A stretch of DNA of 64,000 nucleotides from NCBI RefSeq assembly GCF_001649575.2, contig NC_051433.1:19450206-19514205 (forward strand), written 5' to 3'. Under the pieces are notes generated by a model. That model worked only from the letters and a program-made list of their open reading frames with translations, had not been told where the DNA came from and ran no database searches. Of this stretch, positions 13,636 through 25,703 are shown piece by piece. The DNA is from Kryptolebias marmoratus. Taxonomy: Eukaryota > Chordata > Actinopteri > Cyprinodontiformes > Rivulidae. Positions within the stretch are counted from its first letter, which is position 1. Each line of letters opens with the position of its first letter. The translations under genes were made by a program, and so were the position numbers.

Positions 13636-13690
13636 GATAATAATATTAATACTACTACTACTACTACTACTACTAATAATAATAATAATA
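13636..13690. repeat. Compound trinucleotide repeat (AAT/ACT/AAT)
   Basis: Eight ACT units at 13651-13674 lie between short AAT runs. Another short AAT run sits at 13497-13513. Together with the ATT array this makes a 330-bp cluster of trinucleotide repeats. Confidence 0.93.
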
Positions 13691-14759
13691 TTGGAACTTT
13701 ATGAAGAAATTAAACTACTAAATAAGTAATTCTAGCATTTTGAGAAACGTCTGCTTTAGGTATGAACATCCTGGCTGCAGCATTCTGAATTACCTGTAAT
13801 TGGCTGTAATTTTTCAATGACTGTATTGAAAGAGTACATTGGCACCTCAGCATGTTTCCAAACTGAAAATAGTCCTGGGTTAGCTATGTTCCAGACTTTG
13901 AAAGCATGTTTTCCTGACAGCTGTTGAAATGGAAAGAAAAGTCTGTAACGTGCACCAATCAGACACACCATTAAAGCCCTGCAGACAGGTATAGAGAGAA
14001 AAAAACACTGATCATCTCGTTACAATGCGAAGCTTCCTTGAGTAATCCAGGATCGTAATACTCATGTGAACATTACTCTGACATTTACCACCCATCCTGA
14101 CATTGTAGGAGACCAGCTCCAAATGGCAGCAGCCTGACTTACTGGAACAATGCACCCTGCCACCAAACAAAACGACTCTTTTTACAGGCGACACTTTGAC
14201 ACCTCACCCAACGTATGGTGGCAAGAGATAAGATTAATAGTGACAGAATTTTGTTTGGATGCTTCACTTTAAGTACAATAGAATTTTTTCTTTGACTACT
14301 TAGATTATTGAGCTTTTATTAGAGACAGACCTTTATCTCAGTTTCTGTTATTAATGTGTATTCTTTTCCAAAAATAGTTTAATTTGAGGCTTTAGCATCT
14401 AGAGTGATGAACAAATACACTTTTAAACATGAGTGTGCTTTTATGTAAGCTAACTGAAAGACCAACATTTTTTAAAGTGTCCTTGTAATTTCCCAAATTT
14501 TCTGTTTTCCTATTTCTAGAACTTTTCTTGTTTACACTAAAAAATGTATGCTAATATAGAGCATTTTGGAAATAGACCACTACCTTTGACATAAAGTTGT
14601 AGAAACATAGTAGCTAACAGGTTAACAAACTACTATCTGAGCATTCAAACCAATCCTTTTGTTTTGTACACAAGGCTGAAGACTGTATAAAGACAAAAAT
14701 GAGATAGCAAAGCAACTAGCATTACTTAAAGGAGTTTACATTGTTATACCTTGTATGCT
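13691..14759. other. Unannotated stretch
   Basis: Unique-looking AT-rich sequence. I see no gene, RNA or recognised repeat. Confidence 0.5.
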
Positions 14760-14985
14760 AAAGTTTATCTTATCTGTTAGCTCTGAGAGTGTGCATTGAG
14801 GATGACTTTCTGCAAACTATTACATCAAACCTTAGCTCAGAATCTGTAATATTGACTGAGTTTTAGCCATTTTAGCATTTACTAACCATCTTCAGTTTGG
14901 TAAGATAATCAGTTGTAGATGTAAATCCAATGACTACTTTCTTAGGGTTCCACTGGATTTACATGCGCACACAGACACAAGCGTT
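14760..14985 (+). repeat. Copy of the dispersed ~290-bp module (single, diverged)
   Basis: It contains 'AATCAGTTGTAGATGTAAAT' followed by CCAATGACTACTTTC, preceded by 'GAGTTTTAGCCATTTTAGC'. The same words in the same order occur at 16960-17660 and, inverted, at 27370-27840 and 55910-56465. No terminal repeats or coding sequence identify what kind of element it is. Confidence 0.65.
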
Positions 14986-16959
14986 ACATGATTATCCGCC
15001 TTTCACAGCAGAAGGCTATAATAAAAGGAGGTTGTATAATGTGGATTTGTATTTTTAAATAGATTTTCCAAAAAAACTATTATTAGGCAGACTAACTTTT
15101 TAACTTACTTTTTCCCTTGAATTAATACAGTCTTTTGGCTGCAGTATAATTCTCCACACTTATTCCATTAAACTGTAGAAGAAAGTTGCTAAAAATAGCT
15201 TCCCCTGTTGCTGTAGTGAAGTTTTTATCCATTTGTAAAGACATGCATTTCATTATGTTGAATTTATTTTGTTATATTGCAGACCAAACACACACGTCTG
15301 TGGAGGCGATGCATTAAAGTTGCTACATTAAGCTGTAACTACATACTTAAGACTTACTGCACAGTATAAAATTAAAATCTCTTCTGAATTTAATTGTGTA
15401 GAAACCCTCCTGTTCTTAGCAGGGCTTTTATTCTGAATTACGTGTACGTGTACCATATGCAACCGCTTACAAGACTGATCCATCCCTAATGAATTAATCA
15501 AACTGTACTACTGCAGGATTAAGCTGTCCAGTGTTAAGGTTGTCACAGAATGCTAAAAATGCTTCATTAAATCCAAAAAAAGCTAAAAAATAATAAAATT
15601 ATTTAATGCAGAGGATTAGATGGAAATGTTCAAAATTTAAATGATTTTTTTTTTTTTTTTACTGGAACATTATAAAAGCTGGTAGGATTTTTCTCTTCGT
15701 CTTTTTTGCTTCCTTGCTGCTTGTACTGTAGGCTGGACTTGTTTTTGTTCGAGTCAGCCACAGCTTCAACTTGTATAAGAGCCTTGGTTTCTAATTAAGT
15801 CCCTGTTTTTATTGGAGGAATTACAGTTTTCATTTTTCCCCTGTAAATACAGAAAGGGGTGAGGCAAACTCTGGTGGATAAATCGGGCAACATTTTTGCT
15901 TCCACTCAGGTATAATTAATTCAAAGAAGTGTTTTACGGCCTGCAAAATCAGTACAAGTCTCCGAGTGATGAATGAGTTATTAGTAGTTTTTAATCATTG
16001 GATAGTAAATGAAGAACTCCCCCCGTTCCATTAAGAAAACCAACAAAACTCCTTTTTTTCTTGACATAACTTGGGCTGAAAACTGGAACATTACATTTTA
16101 GTGAAATAAACTGTTGTCTTTCTCTCCTACAGATCAAAATGACAATGGTGAACAACAGCTACAGCTTTGCACGACATGTTTTTAAGTGCAATTATATGTT
16201 TTTAAAATTCTGCAAAGAGACCACATTATGCGTAAAAACATGCATGTCGAAGAGAGATAAACCATGATAGGACTGTAATATAGGAATGTATACGCTTCAT
16301 TAGGGAAGAAGAGATTTTGTTCCTGGTCTGACAAGCCTGATGGACCCTGACAGGACGGGCTGGAGTGAGTTTGCTCCTCACGTATTGACAGCAGAGCCGT
16401 CGGAAAATAAAACAGAACAACCATTTCAATGTCTTACTAGCAGTAGATATAGAAAGTGTGTGACTCGGGGCTGTGTGAGCGCAGAGGCTCTTCCTTTAAC
16501 TTATTTTCCTCTCTCTGTGCCTGTCAGAGCAGCTGGGACACTTTGATCAGAGTGTTATCTGCACTGCTGCGGCCTAATCCGTGTATTTGCTTCAAGTCTT
16601 AGCTGGATCACCGCGCTCAAATCAAAGCACTGCAGAGGCAGACCAGGAGAGGACAGAAACATGCAGGAACACACATCTTGAAACACTCAGTCATACAGAA
16701 CACCCTTTTACTTTCATACAGTCATACAATCTGCACCTATACTCTCACACAGCTTGTAAAAAATAAACAACAATACACTCACACTTCCACTGACATCAAT
16801 AATACTTCTCATGTTCATCAGGCTTTTTAATGACAGGATTCTGCAGATTAATTTTTTTGTTTAATCTCTATTTGAATTAAAGCATTCCCTGTTGAATTAC
16901 TTGAAGGATTGCATATTGTCCACCACCTTTCATGCCAAAACGTTTAAACTACATTTAGT
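14986..16959. other. Unannotated stretch
   Basis: A T run at about 15645-15661. At 16120-16135 a good polypyrimidine-AG tract precedes an open frame of about 40 codons, but nothing downstream supports an exon. No recognised repeat. Confidence 0.45.
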
Positions 16960-17660
16960 GTTGAGAAAATGCAGTCCTTGCCATTTTGGAGACAGACACC
17001 AGCTGAAAAAGTAGGTAAAAAGAAAAAAAAGTGGATGGATGTACATCCAATGATTTCTTCCTAGGAGTTTCATTAAAATCTGTGTATTGGTTCATGAGAT
17101 ATTTTGCAGAAAAACAGTTTTGACTTCAACATGTAATTTCAAAGTTGTAAGCAATGTGTAGTGCTTAGAGCAGGGTGGCCAATCCTGGTCCTCGAGGGCC
17201 ACTCAAGGGCCACTCTTGCATCTTTTCCTTGTTTCTCCAACACACCTGATTCAGTGGTTAAATTACCTCTTCATGTTCTGCAGAAGCCTGTTAATCACCC
17301 ACTGATTCAAATCAGGTGTGTTAAAGCAAGGAAACAAGGAAAACATGCAGGATAGTGGCCCTCGAGGACCAGGATTGCCCAACCCTGGCTTAGAGTATGT
17401 GCTGTGGATGATTCTCAGCTACTACCGCACCACATTTTAGCTCAATATCTGTAAAACTGGCTCAGGCACTAGCCATTTTTGTGTTAGCTAAGGCAACTTG
17501 GCTGTGGCAGCCATATGGATTTGGATTGACTCCAACTATTAATCAGTTGCAGATGTACATCCAATCATTACTTTTTGAGAGTTTCATTAAAATCCTCCTA
17601 GTGGTTCATATATATTACACATTTTGATAAATATTTTGCCGATATGCGTACACACAGAAA
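16960..17660 (+). repeat. Tandem dimer of the ~290-bp module, split by a MITE
   Basis: The landmark GATGTACATCCAAT, followed by a TTTCATTAAAATC phrase and a GGTTCAT phrase, appears at about 17038 and again at about 17552. After removing the 225 bp added by the nested MITE and its duplicated target, the two copies are about 289 bp apart. They therefore form a head-to-tail dimer. The sequence between them includes 'GCTCAATATCTGTAAAACTG', which is also found in the inverted copies. Confidence 0.75.
17171..17387. mobile_element. hAT-type MITE, complete, nested in the 290-bp module
   Basis: The 217-bp element has imperfect terminal inverted repeats of about 33 bp, beginning CAGGGTGGCCAATCCTGGTC and ending ...AATTGCCC-like sequence then CAACCCTG. 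It is flanked by a perfect 8-bp duplication, GCTTAGAG at 17163-17170 and 17388-17395. Ends of CAGGG/CAGTG type with an 8-bp duplication are the hallmark of hAT elements. It has no coding capacity and must have been moved by a transposase made elsewhere. Confidence 0.92.
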
Positions 17661-19689
17661 CGGTCCAAAACTTTATCACCCACCTTTTTTCCTTTCAACA
17701 GTAGGAGATAATAATGACTGCATTAAGGTTTAATTGCAATAATTATTTCAACAAACCACCTCTGAAATACTTGTTTACCAGAGCAATGCTCATTGAGGTT
17801 GTATCAAGAGGTGCTCTGTAAAAACATCAACATAGTTTTGTCTATCACAGATTACTAAGTACCGCTAATTACAATGCAACTGCCTTCACCACATTATAAG
17901 ACAATCAAAAAATGATGATCACATTCAACAGCTCCTTGTAATTTCTACTGTTAGCATCCTAATGGCACTCTAAAGCCATTAAACATCTCCCAGCAAAGAG
18001 TCCTGTGGATTATTTCACTATCAAATAACAAAGTAGCCAAATATCTTGCGCCCCGTGAGGATTTAATGAACATTTCTTATGAAACTCCAGTTGTGCCATT
18101 GATTCTCACAGGAATCGTTCTGACACTCCAAACTGTTTGATTGTCGAATGTTTCAGACTTAATGTTCATTGATTCCTCGAGCAGACATTAACCTGCTTCG
18201 CAACCTTGATTTAACTTCATACCGGCTCAGATTTGCTCCCAAAATTTAATCCACACACACAAAATGGAAAGAAAATCAAGTCATTTGGCAATCTCTAAAT
18301 GCTGTAAACCTGTGGCAGCTAGGAGTTTCATATCAAATGTTTTGACAGCAAAGTCCTTTATGGAATCCCCTCTATTTAGTAGGTAATCCTATATCCTTTT
18401 GTTTGACCTCTCAATACTCACAGAGAAAGGGGAAATATGGCACAATAATGAAATATCTTAGAGAGATGGGTTCCTCTCTCTCCCACTGACTGAAAGTATA
18501 TAAAGAAAAAGGTGATCGTTCTGCGCTCATACTTCTCAAGTTCAAATCAGACTGGGTGTGAGTGATAATTTCTAAGACCTAATATTGGGTCTAACAGGTA
18601 ATGTAGAGAGGATGGGGGGATTATTAATTTTCTGCTTCAGTTGAATGGTGCATTTTTATGTCTGAAATTTAATCTGATTTCATGTTCTTTAAGAGCACCC
18701 ACAAGTCCACACAAATCAGTCAGAAACTATGCCATAAAGAGTAAATGTTATTCTTATTACACCAGTTTTAGTCCAGCACTAAGAGGCTTCGTGTAAAGCC
18801 ATGCAGACAGACGCCACAAAGGTAAATAATGGATGAAAAAAATCTGTTTAACATAAAACCAGTGCAGAAGCACTTCAAAGTGCGAAACCACCAATAGGCT
18901 ACTTGGCACAAGTCTTCACACACCTTGCCAGCCACCTGTACCCGTATGGGTCCATGGACCATTTGGTAACGGCTTGCAAAGAAATAATAACACTTTTTTG
19001 GACCCATATTTTTATATTGGTCTGCATGGTATTTTATTTTTGAAAAATGACCACTTCCAATTTGCGCTTGACTCAGTCTCAGTTATTTTTCATTTACAAC
19101 CAGACCTACATGCAAACCCTAGCAAAAATAGAAAAAATAAAATAAAACTTTGCTGAAGAACTCTTTTCCCCACTCGTCCGGGAGAATCTGTCTCAGATGA
19201 AACTGTGATACAAAAAAGGTTGTGGATTGGTGCACTAAAGGATCTCAAGCTTTTTTCATTTCTTAAGAAACTAATTTGGCCAGTCAGCTTTTAACAGTTT
19301 CTTTTCAGCTCAATGTCTAAGGTGATTTCTGGCTCCATAAAAAAAGTGTCAATGACCGAATGCCGAATTTGGTCCTTCAAGATGTCAGTTCTCAAAAATA
19401 TGGTTGAGATTTACAGAAATTGAGAATAAAGCCCTTCACATTTAACCGTTTTGAACTTTTCGCCCAAGACATAAACCCCCAACAATTTCTTAATTAAAAT
19501 ATACCTTTACTCATATAAAACTGCCTTTACAGGAACTGCAAGTTCTTGTGTGTAGTGTACCATTTTACAGTGTACACATACCCTTTTCCATAGTTATTTG
19601 TACAGTGTTAATATCAAATAAAGGCTGCACTGTGAACATTGCTGTGGTTTACAAGTTTTCCTCATGCATACAAAGGTTTTCTCCAGATA
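17661..19689. other. Unannotated stretch
   Basis: No gene or recognised repeat. About 17930-18260 is mixed-composition unique sequence that could be a conserved non-coding element, but this cannot be shown here. Confidence 0.45.
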
Positions 19690-19862
19690 CTCCAATTTAT
19701 TCATACAGACCAAAACCATGCATGTTAGGTGAATTGGTGATTTAAAAATTGGTTTTAGGTATAAGTAAATGCATGCATGGTTATTTGTCTCATGTCTCTA
19801 TGTGGCCCTGTGATGGACTGACGTTAAACTGGCACCAGCTCCCTCGTAGGATTAAGCAGACA
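19690..19862 (+). mobile_element. Partial copy of the dispersed SINE-like family
   Basis: It contains 'CCATGCATGTTAGGTGAATT' and, after a diverged spacer, 'CTCTATGTGGCCCTGTGATG' and GGACTGACG. These match the middle and 3' body of the copy at 25338-25703 in order and orientation. The tRNA-like head is missing. Confidence 0.7.
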
Positions 19863-22800
19863 CGAAATGTTAGAACCTGAGGAAAAAGCAAACAGGCACC
19901 TATATATTATGTTTACAAGTGATCTGAAATCATCATTTGTGAGAATTCATGGTCAATATTAAATTTACATAAACAAACACAATGTATTTAAAAGGGAAAC
20001 CGATGTGTTTTAAACCCTGAGATCAAATGTCAGATGATCCGTTAACAAAGCTCAACACACCCTTTCTGTCAAAGAACAACATGTAATGTAAAACAAATAC
20101 AGATAAAATGCTGATAATTATTTACCCCCACCTGTGGATGAGTATCTCATGGGCTTTCTGGTGATAATGAGAGCAGTGCTCAAGCAGACCTTGATGCTGA
20201 GCTTTCCGATCCCTCTGAGACTTCTGTGTTAATAAACGAGTTCTCCTGCAAAGCAATGCTGCTTTAAACCCATGTATTATGTATGAGGCATAGGAGAACG
20301 GCACTAAAAAGGAGGAATCATCTCGGCACACATAACTGCCAGAATCCAATCTCAGCTCCATTAGTGCAGGACAAATCCTATACAGTGGGAAGGGGTCTCC
20401 ATACGTTTCCATGACGGAGCTCAAGAAGCCATTATGGAAATGAAAGGGGACAAATCACATGTTACAGATCACTGGGTAAAGCAGGAACAAAATCATGGTG
20501 CAGTACACTTAGAGGGGTCGGTTTGACAAAAGAAGGCTGGAACCTGCACAGTTTCCTATGAAGACTTCTAATAAACTCTTACAGCAAGGACTGGGGGGTG
20601 GTAAAAACTGAGGGTTCCATTAGCTGACAATTGTGTCATCTTGTATCTACAAATGATGCCGTTCTGTTGTTCTGCAGATCAAAGATTACAGCTCTCTCCT
20701 AAGTTCTTCATAACGCTGTCATCCTCTACATGTCATACAAACGTGTAGCGGCGTGGCATCTTATTTGATCACGCGTCAACACATTATCGCTATCTCCGAG
20801 CAAAAACACAGAACTCATTCTGAGTGCGCTTGGAGACACAACTACTGCAGAAGGTTATAGTGGAAGACAATTTGTCTGTGTTTTCCAATGAGCTAGCATC
20901 CCCCTCTGAGCATATGCTCCATCACTGTAGATAAAGATCCTTACAAACAATCTCCCAAATGCTAATTGAGGTAATTAAAGCCGCGGCATCCAGAGGAAAC
21001 AGGTGCAGGTGGAAGGCATTATTCATGTCCCCCCTGCCCTTGGAGGTAACCCTCTCAATCTAGTGAGGTAAACAAGACAGACAAGGGTGCAGTTTTCACT
21101 GTTTTCTTTGTTAAGGTGGGCACACAAGAAGCTTTATTTCCCACCGGTGTAACAAAGTCCTTGCAAGTTTGTGTGACAACAACAGATAAGTAATTTTCCC
21201 TCTCAATGCCAATATCTGTTCACATACACTTTTAGCTCGAGCTGTTTGTGCAGTAACTTTATTAAAACATACAGACTTTGTGAAAGAAATCTGCATCATT
21301 TTGCTACAATGTATGGTTAGTTGCTAAATTTGCCATGCAGTGAAAAATGTCAAGTGCATTCTGAACCTAAAGAAACCATTCACATAATTATTAATTAATT
21401 AAAGTTGCTTATTTAAGGGTGAAAAAGAAGAGGTGATTTTTCGAGCCATCATTATGCCCCCCTCCTCCCTCTTACTATGCTTGCCTCAAGAATGTGCTTC
21501 AATTTGTCTAGACTTCTTTCTTTTTTCTTTTTTTTTTAAATGCAAATAGCCTCATCCTAAATGCCAGAGTTAGGAAGTGATGGCAGTGGGGGTCTGAAAT
21601 CATTACAGAAGGCTTGTTTATATCAGACAGTGATTAGATTAATACTCATTAGAGAATATTTGTGTCTGAACCCTTCCTGTGGCCCACAGGCAGCCAGGCA
21701 ACAGGAACCATGGCAATTAAAAATAGGAAACTGTCATCCTCCATCACCCCTTCATGGGGGGACAAATCACACATACATACAATCTCCTCTTTTTAATATA
21801 CACATTATTAGAAAAGAAACAAACTCTATCTGATCAAACAGATATTCGATTATAATTTCTAAAAATAGAAAATCTGTACAATAAGGTTTTTTTGCTTAAT
21901 ATTGCTTATTAGAACTTCTACATCTCTAGAAGGACATTAAAGCTTAGCTACATGATCTACAACAATCTAAATGGACTCATTTTCTTGGTTTGGTGTTGTT
22001 TGTCATTAATAGAAAACGGACAGCAGTGAGAACATTTTCCTTCTTTTGCCTATTTTTTTTGTACAGTTATAATTTCTCTTACCTGTAATGTAACCACAAC
22101 CAATGTGCAGAAAAAAGCAGAAGAGACAACGCGGGACGTTTCCAACTGTGGTGCAAGAAAAAGTGTAAATTTTTACTCCATCACTGTAAAACCTTTGTGT
22201 TATTTAACACAATTGTATAAAAAGAACTTGATACACTCATGCTGATTTTAAATTTAAAACTACGAGTTGAAACTCGGAAGGTTGGGCCATCCTCCTCTGG
22301 TTTCTCAAAATGGTTCGGTCCACTTCAATTGTCTGCAACCCCCCCACCCCACACTTCTCTCCTCCCCCGATGCAATTAACCACTTTGCAAAGGTTAATGT
22401 AAAGCTAAAGACATGCCAAACATTTTTCTTTACTCAGACTTAAAGATGTTTACACCTTTTCTCATGATGTGCTTTGTATAATTTAAATCATCCTAACAGT
22501 CTTTTTTTTTAGTTGGATAAAAAGTCAAGACTTTTATTTATATTATCTGGAGATTGGTTTAGTCATATGTGTGCTTTCCTACTTGAAACATTGTCATTTG
22601 CTTGCCACTTTATGGTGTAAGCATTTTCTCTTTTTCTTACTGCATGGCCTGTTACTCTGTAAGTTATAAAACAAGTTTTAAAATAAAGACTTAATTCATG
22701 AATTATAACAAACTTCAAGTTAATCTATCAAATAAGTTTCTATCGTTTGTTTCATGGCCCAGAATGTTTGAGGAAAAGTGTTTCATTTTTACTGTTTTTT

Positions 22801-24810
22801 TTAATGCAGATTTGTCTTTTTGACACCCAAAATGGAGGCTACACAGGATTGACAAAATAATCCTTAATTTAGTAACAGCAGCCAATATGCACCCCTGAAA
22901 TTACTTTACATGTAAAACTTCTCAAATTGCTCTCAGATTTATAGCGTTTCTTTCTTCTTTTGGACTCACATGCAGCTATCTGTTTGATCAAATTCTGATG
23001 GTTTGTTAGGTTACATAAACATTTTTACTATGACATCCAAAGGTAGCTTGAATGTTGCTGATAGTTTATACTAATATAAGACCCTGACTATGATTCTGAA
23101 TAAATTTAATTATGAAGCTTGATAGAGCTTCAACAGTATGTTATTAAAAATAGATTTAAAGGCTCTAAGAAACAAAAATCCTCATCAGGGTGCTGCTATA
23201 GGACCTCACAGGACGGGGATGACAACAGTTAGCTGGACGGCTCAGATATATGATTATAGTAGATAGGGTTTAGGAGCAAAGGACTGCATTTTCAATTTCT
23301 TCCAGATTTCTTCTTTTTATAATGCAGCTTCACATTGAATCTAAATATAGCATAGCTACTAAGAACAACGCATGTTCTCCATGAGCATTTGATCCCTATA
23401 ATAGCCTGTTCTACATATCTTGAAATGCTTTTGGAAAAATAATAATCTTGATGACTGCCCAATATCTGCAACTCGGAAAGTCACCACTGTCTCTGCTACC
23501 ACATACAAACTCTGTCATTATAAGTGCATAAATTCAGGCCTTTTTTTAAAGCGTTTTATCATTTGCATTTGATTCTACGGGTTAAGATCATTAGGATAAA
23601 GGAAGGTTACTTTAATGTGTCTATTCTCCGACAGTTTGACACAGAAGGACAGACTTCAGAGAATTGGCCTCACTCTGAGACTAATGAAATATAAAAGTGC
23701 TGGTTTGAAGACGATTTAATTATGCCTGTCATAAAGCTCTCAGCTTCGTTTGTGATGGAAGAGGCCAAACTCTGATCTCATCTGTCTGGGAAGGAGCTTC
23801 TCAGATGTTTTGTTGTTGGATGGCCGCTGGGTGCTGCTTCTCTGTGAGGATGTGAATCATCTAGTTTCTGTCCGGGTCCCAGTCTGTCTGTCTGTCACTT
23901 GCTCCTTTCTGCCTAATTATCCGATTACTTCTGCTGAGTATTCGCCTGTTTTTCCTCCTCTCCTTCCCGACTCCCCACATACCCAGCTTCCTCTTCAAAA
24001 TGTCTGAAACATCCAAGTGAAAGAAAACAATTAGGCTTCTAAAGATGACGTTCTGGCCAAACGACACCAGAAGCAGTGCAACTCATGATAAACTGGGCAA
24101 AAGCAGACACTTTTTTTTCAGATTTTCATATGTGGATTGGCCCAAATGTATCAACTGTTGTCATTTCATATCAAAAATGACAAATGTTTTACTGCGCTTT
24201 GAGCTAAACTCCACCGTCGTACTAAAAATGACAATACCAACACAATAAGAGTTTGCACGCATAATCTTACAATGTTTATGTTTAGTATGCTTTAGCTTTT
24301 CAGCATACTATAGAAGATTCATATAATTTTTAGATAATACCGGTTTTGTGAAAAACAAGCTGTGACTTTATTATATTGTTACTGAGAAGTTGTTTAGTGT
24401 AGCATCTTAAGTTTTGTTGTTACACGGTGAAGTGCTGTCATTAGTGCCTCTTGGATCAATAAGCTTTTAACACTGAGCCTATAATCACTTCAAAGCAGAA
24501 GTCTGTTAGAACAGTCTTATTTAAGAAAATAAAATGTAGCATGACTTTTGTAAAAATTTGATGGGGGAAAATGATTGATGCGAGGAGGAATATAATCAAC
24601 TTTAGGCACAATTTTCAGTCAGAATCAGTAGTAAGAAGCTTAGATGTTGTATTTAAACTTTATTTCTCGATCCTTAAGGCAGTGATTTCTTCTTTCTAAA
24701 AGTGAATTAGGTTGAAAGTCAAAGAGGCTCAGGCTGTTGTCAATACTCATTAGAGCTGGCCACTGGCCTTGGGTTAAGACCTGTCCCACTCTGCTGTCAG
24801 GCTCAAAACG
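19863..24810. other. Unannotated stretch, largely unique sequence
   Basis: No gene. 20900-21060 and 21560-21790 carry closely spaced TAATTG/TAATTA/ATTA words in otherwise mixed sequence, a texture often seen in conserved non-coding elements. The longest frame (20122-20424, minus, 100 codons) has no family resemblance. Short T runs occur at 21530 and 22502. Confidence 0.45.
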
Positions 24811-24868
24811 ATGTGGACACATGTGTCCACAGCACTTTTTCTGCTGCTCAGAATCACCATAGCTTTTG
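24811..24868 (+). other. Possible signal-peptide first exon (unproven)
   Basis: An ATG with A at -3 opens a frame reading MWTHVSTALFLLLRITIAF: a short N-terminus, then a hydrophobic run, then small residues. It ends at a G followed directly by GTAAAA, a plausible splice donor. Exon 1 coding only for a signal peptide, split in phase 1, is common in secreted and immunoglobulin-type genes. Against it, the frame is only 19 codons, no following exon is recognisable within several kilobases, and the ATG lies inside a 20-bp palindrome. Chance is the likelier explanation. Confidence 0.15.
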
Positions 24869-25337
24869 GTAAAAAAAAAAATAAAAAATTTAACAGATGT
24901 GTACAGAGCTTGTTAGTGTTTTTAAGTCTGTGACAGTTCTGTAGTTTGTTGGTGTGAAAAATGTTGAATGCCTGAGGTGATAGTATGTTACTGAGGGTCA
25001 GAATTTGGAAATAAATTAACCAAATATGTAATAGTTTGTAGTGTATAACTCCGAGGGTTCAAGTATCAGTCTCTCAGCCAATTCACCCCTTTGAAAAAAC
25101 TCTGAAGTATCCCAACTACTGTGTGTAATAGCCTGCTTTCACTGTCTATACACATTTATGCTCCAATAAGGAGTGTTTGTAACAATAAAACTGTGTGCAC
25201 ATCTTTAATTACCATGTGATGATTTGATGACACATTTTTATGCAAACTTAATAAAATTAAATTTATGTTAGCTTTGGGTGGTATTCTGTTTTGTACTAAT
25301 TAGAAACATGTTGAACTGAAGGACTAAAGGGTTAAAA
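24869..25337. other. Unannotated stretch
   Basis: An A run at about 24870-24890 and an AATAAA at 25184-25189. Nothing else recognised. Confidence 0.4.
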
Positions 25338-25703
25338 GGCTGCACGGTGACACAGGTGGTTAGTACTGTTGTCTCACACCAGAAAGGTCACAGGTTGACT
25401 TTTGGGTGGAGCCTTTCTGTGCAGAAATGATGTGTTCTCTCCGTGGATGAGTGTGTTTTCTCCAGGCACTTCCTTTCTGTCCCACAATTGGAAAACATGC
25501 ATGTTAGGTTAATTCTACTCTAAACTGTCACTAGATGTGGGTGAATGTATGAATGATTGTCTTTGTCTTTATCTTTGTGGACCTGTGATTGACTGATGTC
25601 TTGGCCAGAGTGTACCCCACCTCTTGTCCAATGACCATTGGAGATAGTCCCTGTGACCCTAAAGAAACAAGCAGATAAAGAAATAGATTGGATGGGTGGA
25701 TGA
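25338..25703 (+). mobile_element. Near full-length SINE-like element with tRNA-like head
   Basis: The element opens GGCTGCACGGTGACACAGG, followed by TGGTTAGTACTG and then GGTCACAGGTTGACT. These sit where the RNA polymerase III A box and B box of a tRNA-derived promoter would be, and both are diverged from consensus. The body carries the family words 'AAAACATGCATGTTAGGTTA', 'GACCTGTGATTGACTGATG' and 'GAGTGTACCCCACCTCTTGT', and it ends in GGATGGGTGGATGA. This is the longest of five copies in the window. I recognise the family as widespread in teleosts but cannot give its catalogue name. Confidence 0.75.

Noticed and set aside
16120..16260. Polypyrimidine tract and AG followed by an open frame starting ATCAAAATGACAATGGTG
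   Set aside because: No donor or downstream exon and no family resemblance.
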